From positions 1 to 24,853 of IMG/VR virus record IMGVR_UViG_3300046804_001715: a DNA stretch of 24,853 nucleotides. One strand, written 5' to 3'. Numbering within the stretch: position 1 is the stretch's first letter; the number at the start of each line of letters is the position of its first letter. The notes beneath the pieces were generated by a model. It did no database searches. It was given only the letters and a program-made list of their open reading frames with translations, and was not told the origin of the DNA. Source of the stretch: a virus. This document shows, piece by piece, positions 18,497-24,853 of this stretch. A program made the position numbers and the translations under genes.

Positions 18497-18702
18497 AACA
18501 TTTAGCATTAGCGTTATCAGTTACAAGTTTAGCAATCAGTGGAGCACTATGCTATGGTGCTTATGTGACATATCAAAAAGCACAGAAGATTCTAGACAAT
18601 CCAGAAGAGTTTGTTGGTGCTGTTGTAGAGAAGCAAGTATCAAAAGCATTTGAAAAACTACCTATTCCTAAACTAAATACTGAGAAGTTTAAACTATTTT
18701 GA
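18493..18702 (+). CDS. 69-residue exported or membrane-anchored protein
   Basis: MKHLALALSVTSLAISGALC is a membrane anchor or signal; a Cys at position 20 follows a weak lipobox-like segment (SGALC), so lipidation cannot be excluded. The rest is a helix (YQKAQKILDNPEEFVGAVVEKQ) and a Pro/Lys tail. No family recognised. ATGA overlap with the gene before. Confidence 0.65.
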   Translation: MKHLALALSVTSLAISGALCYGAYVTYQKAQKILDNPEEFVGAVVEKQVSKAFEKLPIPKLNTEKFKLF

Positions 18703-18705
18703 AGA

Positions 18706-19119
18706 ATGGCTGACAAAGATCCTTATATCTATAGAATACGTTCAGTTCACAAAGTAGTAGATGGCGACACCATTGATGCTGACATTGATCTGGGGTTTGA
18801 TATTAGTCTTACTAAACGAATACGTTTGGCGGGTATTGATACCCCAGAGAGTAGAACGACAGACACAAAAGAAAAAGCACTCGGGCTTGAAGTCAAAGAA
18901 TGGCTCAAGCACAGACTAGAAGGTGCTAAAGATATTCTAATTAAAACAGAACTACCTGATAGCACTGAGAAGTATGGTCGTATCATCGGTCATCTGTTTA
19001 TCAATGGCGAGACAACTTCAATCAATAATCAGATGGTTGTCGAAGGATATGCTTGGGAATATGATGGTGGCACAAAAGTTAAAAACTTTGCTGAGTTAGA
19101 ATCTAAGCGTAAGAAGTAA
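18706..19119 (+). CDS. Staphylococcal-nuclease-fold endonuclease
   Basis: 137 residues. VHKVVDGDTIDADIDLGFD (Asp19, Asp21), RIRLAGIDTPESR with the conserved Arg, and later EKYGRIIGHLF with the second Arg follow the thermonuclease (SNase) pattern of calcium-dependent nucleases. It is shorter than the secreted S. aureus enzyme, and no signal peptide is present, so it acts inside the cell, perhaps in degrading host DNA. It is the last gene of the rightward run and meets the leftward genes with no gap at 19119/19120. Confidence 0.88.
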   Translation: MADKDPYIYRIRSVHKVVDGDTIDADIDLGFDISLTKRIRLAGIDTPESRTTDTKEKALGLEVKEWLKHRLEGAKDILIKTELPDSTEKYGRIIGHLFINGETTSINNQMVVEGYAWEYDGGTKVKNFAELESKRKK

Positions 19120-19140
19120 TCACTTCGAGTGAAACTTTTT
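19120..19140 (+). terminator. Possible weak terminator after the nuclease gene
   Basis: TCACT-TCG-AGTGA (19120-19132) followed by AACTTTTTAT. A 5-bp stem is short; it lies within the 3' end of the converging gene. Confidence 0.4.
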
Positions 19141-19878
19141 ATATTGTTCTTTCTTTTCTTTCTTCTGTTCTTTCTTGAGTAACTTGTTGACCTTCTTGAG
19201 AGAAGCGGATTTTTCAAAAGCAAAATAAACCTGAGTTTCATATGGGGTGAGATCCTTACTAAGTAGTTTCTTGCCCCTTACAAATATCTGTTCAACTATT
19301 GGTTTCATTTTCTTTACCATCCATTCCACCAAAGATTTGCCAATAAGAGCCGCAGCAACAGAAGCAGTAGCAGTGGTGCCAGCAAGTATAACTTGTTCTT
19401 TAGGTGGGACTGGGACTTGTCCGATGATGGGGACTTCAATAACAGGCACCCCTAGATTACTATTTTGAATAGGTTGATCGGAAACATTCCGATTATCCTG
19501 TGTATTTTGTACAGGAATTTGCACCTGTGGTAATACAGGTTTACTATCGGGAAGTCCTCTGGACTTCTCTTTTTTTTCTTCTTGTTCTTTTTCTCTTTCT
19601 GCTTGTACAGCCGCATCAAATTCTTCCTGTGTTGGCACATTAATCACAGGATACTGAACAGAAGTATTTGGCGCTTCAAATATAGGAAGCGCCAAACCTT
19701 GCGTTACGGGTATATTAAACTTCTGGGCGGGCAGCTGCTCTACTGTAGTCTGGGGTATCCCCTGGATCACAGTTTGGGCAACCTGAGGTTGATTCACTGG
19801 CGATAGTTGGCTCTGTTGGAGCTGGGGTATCGATGACGAACTCTGGTTCGGGATCCCTCCTATTTGATTTATCGGCAT
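19120..19878 (-). CDS. Proline/glutamine-rich protein with C-terminal membrane segment
   Basis: 252 residues. The N-terminal 160 are Pro/Gln/Val-rich and disordered (NQSSSSIPQLQQSQ, VPTQEEFDAAVQ, EREKEQEEKKEKSRG); then one hydrophobic segment (about 166-185, AGTTATASVAAALIG) and a highly basic tail (about 25 Lys in the last 60 residues). Such architecture occurs in virion or lysis proteins; no family is recognised. GGGAGAGG precedes the ATG. Its first 164 nt overlap the holin-like gene in another frame. Confidence 0.72.
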   Translation of the reverse strand: MPINQIGGIPNQSSSSIPQLQQSQLSPVNQPQVAQTVIQGIPQTTVEQLPAQKFNIPVTQGLALPIFEAPNTSVQYPVINVPTQEEFDAAVQAEREKEQEEKKEKSRGLPDSKPVLPQVQIPVQNTQDNRNVSDQPIQNSNLGVPVIEVPIIGQVPVPPKEQVILAGTTATASVAAALIGKSLVEWMVKKMKPIVEQIFVRGKKLLSKDLTPYETQVYFAFEKSASLKKVNKLLKKEQKKEKKEQYKKFHSK

Positions 19879-20074
19879 CTTCTTTATCCTCTCCCTTCTT
19901 CAATGTGTCAACTCCAAAGGTTGCTGCAGCAGCAGTGAATACTGTAGCAATAAATGTAGGGTCCATCTTAGCGAGTAGACCAGCATAACTAGCAGTGAGA
20001 AGAGCAGCACTCCAACTCAAAACACTAATCCTAATAATTGTGCTCATACATTTTTCCTTTTTGTTTTCGTTCAT
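19715..20074 (-). CDS. Holin-like two-helix membrane protein
   Basis: 119 residues from ATG 20074 (AAAGGAC upstream), or 110 from ATG 20047 (MSTIIRISVLSWSAALLTAS). Two hydrophobic helices (about residues 14-32 and 38-55 of the long form) joined by KMDPT, then a charged segment (KKGEDKEDADKSNRRD) and a Pro/Thr-rich tail. The position directly downstream of lysozyme suits a holin, which would make the membrane lesion for lysis; holin identity rests on topology and context only. The tail overlaps the next gene by 164 nt. Confidence 0.65.
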   Translation of the reverse strand: MNENKKEKCMSTIIRISVLSWSAALLTASYAGLLAKMDPTFIATVFTAAAATFGVDTLKKGEDKEDADKSNRRDPEPEFVIDTPAPTEPTIASESTSGCPNCDPGDTPDYSRAAARPEV

Positions 20075-20091
20075 TGTCCTTTAACGTGAGG

Positions 20092-20763
20092 TTAACTTTT
20101 TTTCCAAGCTTCACCTTCTGCTTTTCTTCTACGTGCTAGTCCTGCTTCTACATTTGAACCAGGATTTCTGTAGAGGTAAAGCGCATCTGGCACCTTATCC
20201 CATTCTTTATTTTTTAATGTACGTGTTATAGTATTAAAATTTTCGCCGCCATAAAAACCAGCACCAAGATTATAGGCAAAAGAAAGTAGGGCACCTCTTT
20301 TACCATCAGACATCTCATTCCAATGAGGAATCTTACGAAGTGCTGGCAGAAAATGTTTACGGCATTCGTCAATCAGAAGTTCATCTGCTTCTGCCTGAGT
20401 GATGCTATCGCCCATATGGAATGGTGAACCATCCTTTTTACGGGTACAACCCCAACCAATAGTGATTGGCAGACCACCCGAGAGAGGATCTGGATATGCA
20501 TTTAGTCTGCATCCTTCAAACTCTTTGATCAACTTAATACCCATCATAGGCATATCATCACCACTTACTGATGTGGATGCAGCTGGAGCAGCAGGGGCTG
20601 ATCCAGCACTAGTCTTTTTTCCTCTATAAATCTCTGCCCAATCAATATTATCTTCCAAATATTTTACTGGAAGATTATCTTCTAACCACTGAACTGCTTT
20701 CACATGGTTAGGATTTTTTTCGTCGTAAAATTTAAAAAAGTTGTGTAAATCAATTCTTGCCAT
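20092..20763 (-). CDS. T4-type lysozyme (GH24) with N-terminal accessory domain
   Basis: 223 residues. Residues 1-48 (DLHNFFKFYDEKN... VQWLEDNLP... WAEIYR) form a module also found at the start of the C39-like peptidase upstream; residues 49-70 are an Ala/Ser/Gly linker. The catalytic domain has GIKLIKEFEGCRLNAYPD with Glu83 and Asp92, and PITIGWG with Thr101, matching the Glu-Asp-Thr triad of T4 lysozyme. It cleaves peptidoglycan glycan strands. No signal peptide, so export through a holin or a place in the virion is expected. Followed by the holin-like gene. Confidence 0.93.
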   Translation of the reverse strand: MARIDLHNFFKFYDEKNPNHVKAVQWLEDNLPVKYLEDNIDWAEIYRGKKTSAGSAPAAPAASTSVSGDDMPMMGIKLIKEFEGCRLNAYPDPLSGGLPITIGWGCTRKKDGSPFHMGDSITQAEADELLIDECRKHFLPALRKIPHWNEMSDGKRGALLSFAYNLGAGFYGGENFNTITRTLKNKEWDKVPDALYLYRNPGSNVEAGLARRRKAEGEAWKKS

Positions 20764-20896
20764 TGTTGCCTCCGATATTTGGAAAGTATATGTTAAACAA
20801 TTCGCTTGCTTCTTTATGTCTACCGTGATTTGTGAGTTTTTTCACTTCTTCCAGAATTTTCTTTTTAAACTCAGTCAAAGATCCTTCCCCATCCAT
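20750..20896 (-). CDS. Hypothetical 48-residue helical protein
   Basis: MDGEGSLTEFKKKILEEVKK is a charged amphipathic helix followed by TNHGRHKEASELF and a Gly/Asn-rich end. The second of two adjacent ATGs (20896) is favoured because AGGAGG lies 5 nt upstream; the first (20899) is too close. It overlaps the peptidase gene before (26 nt) and lysozyme after (14 nt). Unrecognised. Confidence 0.65.
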   Translation of the reverse strand: MDGEGSLTEFKKKILEEVKKLTNHGRHKEASELFNIYFPNIGGNNGKN

Positions 20897-21542
20897 CATT
20901 ACCTCCTGGGCACCAACGATGCTTAAGCATTGCTTTTGTATAAATGGTCTTCTTACCATTTGTTACTGGACCAGTGTAGTTATCATTACACGAACCATAT
21001 GGATCGTTACAGTAATAACCTTTACCATCTGGGGTCTTACCAATAACTACAACCATGTGCCCACCAGTAGGTGCAGATAGAGGACCGCGATGCAGAATAC
21101 CAATAACAACAGGTTTCCCAGCATCAAGACTCTTATCAATGTCAGCAAAAGAAAGATTGTAACTAAAGTGTGACTTAACACCATAACCTGCGAGAACTTT
21201 CGTCTGTACCGCATGGTCAGTAGTGTCGCCAATCGCAAATACTTTCTTGACATATTCATCGTCGCCTTTGATGCTACCTGGCTTGAGGAAAGCAAGGCAC
21301 ATAGCGCACGATGAACTGTTGCAAGTTCTATGTGCATCTCTGTAGTTATCTACTTGGTTGAAGTATGGGACAGCGAGTACTTCTGGTGTTGGTGGTTTTG
21401 TTCTGTAAATACCAATCCATTCTGTCTCTGCGTCATCTAAAAAATTAGCGGGAAGGTTATCTTCTAACCATTGTACTGCCGCCACATGATTATCATTTTT
21501 CTCATCATAAAATTTAAAAAAGTTATGAAGATCTAGAGTCAT
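20871..21542 (-). CDS. C39-like cysteine peptidase with the shared N-terminal module
   Basis: 223 residues. The first 48 residues (LDLHNFFKFYDEKNDNHV, AAVQWLEDNLP, WIGIYR) match those of the lysozyme two genes on. After a short linker, VPYFNQVDNYRDAHRTC gives the oxyanion Gln63 and catalytic Cys74 (CNSSSCAMCL fits CGPxSLAMxL), GGHMVVVIG supplies the His and CNDPYG the Asp/Asn of the C39_2 peptidase family (PF13529). Such enzymes cut Gly-rich or peptide cross-links. Together the two may attack glycan and peptide parts of the wall; substrate is inference. Confidence 0.82.
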   Translation of the reverse strand: MTLDLHNFFKFYDEKNDNHVAAVQWLEDNLPANFLDDAETEWIGIYRTKPPTPEVLAVPYFNQVDNYRDAHRTCNSSSCAMCLAFLKPGSIKGDDEYVKKVFAIGDTTDHAVQTKVLAGYGVKSHFSYNLSFADIDKSLDAGKPVVIGILHRGPLSAPTGGHMVVVIGKTPDGKGYYCNDPYGSCNDNYTGPVTNGKKTIYTKAMLKHRWCPGGNDGWGRIFD

Positions 21543-21876
21543 TTTTCTCTCCGAATAAACTAATGAAATACTCTGCGTCTACCACTGCTAGTGGTTTCTT
21601 ACCATTCTTTTTAATAACGACGAGAGGTTCATAGTCACCAGAGTTGGCAGATGCCTGCTCATAGGCATCCCATATATTTAGCTTCTCCACATTTTTGCAC
21701 TCAATACTATGGGGAAACTTTAACCTTGCAGCACGAGCCATGATAAGGTCTTCTCCACCTGCTCCCATGCTACGGGATTCGATATCTTCGGGGTGAACTT
21801 CAAGCATCTCAATCAATTTATCTCTTACCCACTGTTGTAGACGGCGACCCTTTGCTTTTGCCGAACTTGGATTCAT
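21523..21876 (-). CDS. PD-(D/E)XK-fold nuclease
   Basis: 117 residues. GRRLQQWVRDKLIEML helix, then SRSMGAGGEDLIMA (Asp43), and FPHSIECKN (Glu59, Lys61), the D..ExK active site of the restriction-endonuclease-like fold; the following NIWDAYEQASANSGDYEP resembles phage Holliday-junction or mismatch-type nucleases of this fold. It probably cleaves DNA during replication or host breakdown. The GGAGG Shine-Dalgarno (21890-21886) lies in a hairpin, see the regulatory entry. Overlaps the C39-like gene by 20 nt. Confidence 0.8.
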   Translation of the reverse strand: MNPSSAKAKGRRLQQWVRDKLIEMLEVHPEDIESRSMGAGGEDLIMARAARLKFPHSIECKNVEKLNIWDAYEQASANSGDYEPLVVIKKNGKKPLAVVDAEYFISLFGEKNDSRSS

Positions 21877-21879
21877 AAT

Positions 21880-21907
21880 AAAAAACCTCCAGATGGAGGT
21901 ATTTATC
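21880..21907 (-). promoter_or_regulatory. Late promoter overlapping an SD-masking terminator-like hairpin
   Basis: Reverse strand GATAAATA (21907-21900) is a late box overlapping the stop of the small gene. ACCTCC (21900-21895), loop ATCT, GGAGGT (21890-21885), then a T-run form a terminator-like hairpin whose 3' arm is the ribosome site of the nuclease gene. RNA begun at the late promoter would start at 21894, after the 5' arm. Confidence 0.65.
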
Positions 21908-22053
21908 TATTCAGTTGTACCATGGGTCGGGAATCTTCGTTTGAGTGCTGCGAGCATGTATGCCTGTGACAGACTCTTTGGACCTTCCTTCTCCAGTTGC
22001 TCTTTCACTTTGAGCAACTTTTCTATATTCTTTTTTCTTAAATACTTTTTCAA
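21907..22053 (-). CDS. 48-residue basic protein after nrdB, TTG start
   Basis: TTG at 22053 overlaps the nrdB stop (CTTTGA), giving MKKYLRKKNIEKLLKVKEQL with TTG read as Met, a basic helix, then EKEGPKSLSQAYMLAALKRRF and PTHGTTE. In-frame alternatives (GTG near 22008, ATG near 21957) would lose most of the protein. Another frame here is open but less protein-like. No family recognised; tight linkage to nrdB suggests co-expression. Confidence 0.6.
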   Translation of the reverse strand: MKKYLRKKNIEKLLKVKEQLEKEGPKSLSQAYMLAALKRRFPTHGTTE

Positions 22054-23180
22054 AGTTTGAAACCAGCGAAAGTATCTTTCTTAACATCCTGTTTAATACC
22101 TCCAATGACATAGGACTCTACCTCAGTCTCCTGTGGTGCAACTTGCAGACCCTTAGATGATAACCAATGCTGAGTCCATGGCAGTGGATTGTTTGACATA
22201 GGAGTATCAAACACAGGCTTCAAACCAATCGCTCTCATACGACGATTAGCAATATACTCAACGTAAGAGTTGAGCAACTTATCATTCAATCCAATGATGC
22301 TGCCATCCTTGAATAGATACTGCGCCCATGCTTTCTCTTCATCAACAGTTTTCTTAAACTGCTCTACTGTCCATGCTTCTTCTTCTTTAGAAATCTGGAG
22401 CATTTCTGGGTCATCTCCATTAAGCCAATTTTTAATAATGTTTTGCGTAAGGACAAGATGTTGGCTTTCGTCTCTGGCGATGAGAGAGATAATTTTAGCG
22501 GATCCCTCCATAAGTTTAAGTTCGCCAAAAGCGAACGAGCACGCGAACGAAACATAGAATCTAATTCCCTCTAGAATGTTGACATTAACTACAGCACGAT
22601 AGAGTTTACGCTTCAACTCATATAGAGTTTCTTGAGCGGCAGGTACACCTTCTAATTGATGTCGCCACTGATTACCAGAAGAATAATCTTGTGCGGCTTG
22701 GATGAATTCATCGTATGCCTCAGTAACACTCTTCGCTCTTTCAAGGATATTCTGATCATCAAGGATAGTATCAAATACTTCTGATGGATCAGAATAGATA
22801 TTCTTTATAATATATGTATAAGAGCGGGAATGAATCATCTCCATCGTCTCCCAGATAGTCATCGCTGACTCTAATTCTGGGAGAGAGCAGTAGGGAATGA
22901 ATGCCATACCAGGACCACGACCCTGCACAGAGTCAAGCATAATCTGATACTTAAGATTAGAAGTATAGATATGTTTCTGCTCTGGGCGGAGAGTGGCATA
23001 GTCAGCACGATCTTTCTGAAGAGAGACCTCTTCAGGTCTCCAGAAGTATCCAAGTTGCTGTTGAGTTAGCTTATCGAAGATAGGATACTTATAAGTATCA
23101 TATCTTTGAATGCCTAGTGGAGCACCAAAAAACATTGGTTGCTTCTTTACATCTACATGTTTTGTATTAAAAACAGTCAT
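22050..23180 (-). CDS. nrdB: Ribonucleotide reductase class Ia, small (beta) subunit
   Basis: 376 residues from ATG 23180 (MTVFNTKHVDVKKQPMFFG), the start matching T4 NrdB; an ATG 17 codons upstream overlaps nrdA and lacks homology. Diiron and radical residues are in order: Asp83 (IMLDSVQG), Glu114 and His117 (ETMEMIHSRS), Tyr121 as radical site, then EGIRFY and ARDESQHL with further Glu and His ligands. The C-terminus (KKDTFAGFKL) contacts NrdA. With NrdA and glutaredoxin it makes deoxynucleotides for phage DNA. Very close to E. coli R2 numbering (84/115/118/122). Confidence 0.97.
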   Translation of the reverse strand: MTVFNTKHVDVKKQPMFFGAPLGIQRYDTYKYPIFDKLTQQQLGYFWRPEEVSLQKDRADYATLRPEQKHIYTSNLKYQIMLDSVQGRGPGMAFIPYCSLPELESAMTIWETMEMIHSRSYTYIIKNIYSDPSEVFDTILDDQNILERAKSVTEAYDEFIQAAQDYSSGNQWRHQLEGVPAAQETLYELKRKLYRAVVNVNILEGIRFYVSFACSFAFGELKLMEGSAKIISLIARDESQHLVLTQNIIKNWLNGDDPEMLQISKEEEAWTVEQFKKTVDEEKAWAQYLFKDGSIIGLNDKLLNSYVEYIANRRMRAIGLKPVFDTPMSNNPLPWTQHWLSSKGLQVAPQETEVESYVIGGIKQDVKKDTFAGFKL

Positions 23181-23211
23181 TCCCTCAATGGAAGGGGTGG
23201 TCTCGTTTAAT

Positions 23212-24853
23212 TTAAATTTTGCAACTGTCACAATCTTCTTCCTCCTGTGCTCCTTCTAGAATTGAATTAAGTAAACTTTCTACTGATTTTTTCTTCTCGT
23301 CATCATCAGCATCATCTTTCTTAATATCATATGTGTTCTGATAATAAGATGTCTTCCATCCATACTTATATGTGTTGAGTAAGTCTTGTGCCATTACCGA
23401 CACAGGTACTTCATTATCGGCATAATGCTCTGGATTATACGACCAGTTACCCGAGATTGCTTGATCAAAGAACTTTTGCATAACAGCAACAATATTGATA
23501 TAACCAGTATTGTCAGGCATATCCCACAGAAGCGTATAAGCATTCTTAAGGCTTTGATACTGGGGGACAATCTGCTTAAGAACCCCTTTCTTGGATTTCT
23601 TAACGGACAGGAAGGCACGGGGAGGTTCGATTCCGTTTGTCTCATTTGACACAACGGAACTGCTCTCTGAAGGCATTTGTGCGGACAGTGTTGAGTTCCT
23701 AAGACCGTGACGCTTGATAGATTCCCTAAGAGATTCCCAATCATAGTGAAGAACGTGTGGTACGATTTCGTCTACATCTTTCTTGTAGGTGTCAATGGGA
23801 AGAATCCCATCGGCATATTTAGTGCGGTCAAAATAACCACACTTACCTTTCTCGATAGCAAGTTGATTAGAAGCCTTCAGTAGATAATACTGGAATGCTT
23901 CAGTCAGACCATGCACAAGATGAGCAGCAGCACCATCAGAATACTTAACCTGATGACGAGCTAACCAGTGAGCAAGACCGATGTAACCAATGCCCAGCGA
24001 GCGGCGGTTACGGGTGGATGCTTCAGCAGCAACCACAGGATACTCTTGGTAGTCAATCAATTCGTCCAGCGCCCTCACAGAGAGGTCACAGAGTTCTTCA
24101 AGGTCATCGAGGTGCTTAATCTTACCTACGTTGACAGCAGACAAAATGCACAGGGCAATCTCACCACTGATATCATCAATGTGCTGTAAAGGATTGGTGG
24201 GCAGTGTAATCTCTTGGCAGAGGTTACTCATCCAAATTTTGTCCTTGAAAGAAGAGTGCTCGTTACAGTGGTCAATATTCATGATATAGATACGACCAGT
24301 CTCTGCTCTCTCCTTCAAGAGTGAAAGAAATAGTTCTTGAGCGCCAATAGTTTTTCTTGGAATAGAAGTATCTCGTTCGTAAACATTGTATAACTCATCA
24401 AATCCAGCAAGACCAAAAGCATCAGACAAACCTGGAACGTCGTGTGGAGAGAAGAGGGAGATTTCTTGATTGGTGATGAATCGTTCATAGAACAGTTTGC
24501 TGATTTGAATACTGTAGTCTAACTTACGAACGCGATTATCTTCAGTTCCTTTGTTATTTTTTAATACTAAGATGTCTTCGATTTCCCTGTGCCAGATTGG
24601 GAAGTGGACTGTCGCGCTTCCTCCTCGTATACCATTTTGCGTACAGCAACGGACAGTTGCTTCAAACTTTTTGAGAAACGGTATAACTCCAGTGTGAGCC
24701 ACTTCGCCCCCTCTAATTTTGCTGTTGAGAGCACGGATTCTACCTGCGTTGATACCGATGCCCGCCCTTTGTGCAACGTATCTGCCAATAGCCATATCAC
24801 TAGTAAAGATACTATCGAGGGTGTCATCGCTATCAACAAGGACACAGCTAGCA
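23212..24853 (-). CDS. nrdA: Ribonucleotide reductase class Ia, large (alpha) subunit; 5' end missing
   Basis: The frame is open to the window edge; at the edge it reads ASCVLVDSDDTLDSIFTSD, with the active-site Cys225-type residue, then AQRAGIGINAGRIRALNSKI. The radical-loop NLCQEITLP holds the catalytic Asn, Cys and Glu. The C-terminus EDCDSCKI carries the Cys pair that glutaredoxin or thioredoxin re-reduces. The ATP cone and N-terminal part lie outside. nrdA and nrdB are close, as in T4-like cyanophages; their products act together in the cytoplasm. Confidence 0.97.
   Translation of the reverse strand, partial: ASCVLVDSDDTLDSIFTSDMAIGRYVAQRAGIGINAGRIRALNSKIRGGEVAHTGVIPFLKKFEATVRCCTQNGIRGGSATVHFPIWHREIEDILVLKNNKGTEDNRVRKLDYSIQISKLFYERFITNQEISLFSPHDVPGLSDAFGLAGFDELYNVYERDTSIPRKTIGAQELFLSLLKERAETGRIYIMNIDHCNEHSSFKDKIWMSNLCQEITLPTNPLQHIDDISGEIALCILSAVNVGKIKHLDDLEELCDLSVRALDELIDYQEYPVVAAEASTRNRRSLGIGYIGLAHWLARHQVKYSDGAAAHLVHGLTEAFQYYLLKASNQLAIEKGKCGYFDRTKYADGILPIDTYKKDVDEIVPHVLHYDWESLRESIKRHGLRNSTLSAQMPSESSSVVSNETNGIEPPRAFLSVKKSKKGVLKQIVPQYQSLKNAYTLLWDMPDNTGYINIVAVMQKFFDQAISGNWSYNPEHYADNEVPVSVMAQDLLNTYKYGWKTSYYQNTYDIKKDDADDDEKKKSVESLLNSILEGAQEEEDCDSCKI

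Noticed and set aside
21911-22111. A 66-codon leftward frame across the nrdB end
   Set aside because: It overlaps nrdB by 60 bases and competes with the more protein-like TTG-start frame.
23181-23231. Longer nrdB start, 17 codons upstream
   Set aside because: T4 NrdB and relatives begin at the equivalent of ATG 23180; the extension overlaps nrdA.

Overview
The window is a piece of a T4-like cyanomyovirus genome, most likely infecting marine Synechococcus. Phage hallmarks are class I ribonucleotide reductase genes (nrdA, nrdB), glutaredoxin, a T4-type lysozyme, a fibre-like repeat protein, 13 tRNA genes and T4-type late promoter motifs (NATAAATA). Cyanobacterial cargo genes are psbA, two hli genes, a plant-type ferredoxin, a CpeT-like bilin lyase and a SomA-like SLH/OprB porin. 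CpeT and the porin point to a phycobilisome-containing host; this is inference.

Layout. 1-526 (-) holds the start of psbA. Divergent late promoters separate it from a rightward virion block (679-4912: 732-aa repeat protein and a subtilisin-like protease). A hairpin terminator then faces a leftward photosynthesis cassette (hli, ferredoxin, 28-aa membrane peptide, hli; 4953-5681). Back-to-back near-consensus sigma70-type promoters at about 5.7 kb start a rightward run of 12 small genes (5806-7745), nine packed with overlaps or tiny gaps and five to six encoding single-span membrane peptides. From 7.77 to 16.45 kb the minus strand mixes small unknown genes with 13 tRNAs, cpeT, glutaredoxin, the porin and a tail-lysozyme-domain protein. 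A rightward set (16657-19119) encodes three exported proteins, a lysine-rich peptide, small unknowns and a staphylococcal-nuclease-fold enzyme. From 19120 to the right edge everything is leftward: proline-rich protein, holin-like protein, lysozyme, small gene, C39-like peptidase, PD-(D/E)XK nuclease, small TTG-start gene, nrdB and nrdA (5' end missing).

Regulation is unusually legible. About ten promoters of the form TTGACA-N16/18-TATAAT can be read by eye, several inside the ends of upstream genes, and about eight T4-like late motifs. Two sites overlap both classes (psbA, tail lysozyme). A glutamine-II (Downstream-peptide) riboswitch precedes a 50-aa gene. A hairpin that hides the Shine-Dalgarno of the nuclease gene would be lost from RNA begun at the late promoter beside it.

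The most novel signal is a 38-nt element directly 3' of tRNA-Leu(UAG) and again directly 3' of tRNA-Ser(UGA). The copies differ at six positions; four of these are two compensatory base-pair swaps, strong evidence for a conserved structured RNA. Long base-paired spacers surround both copies.
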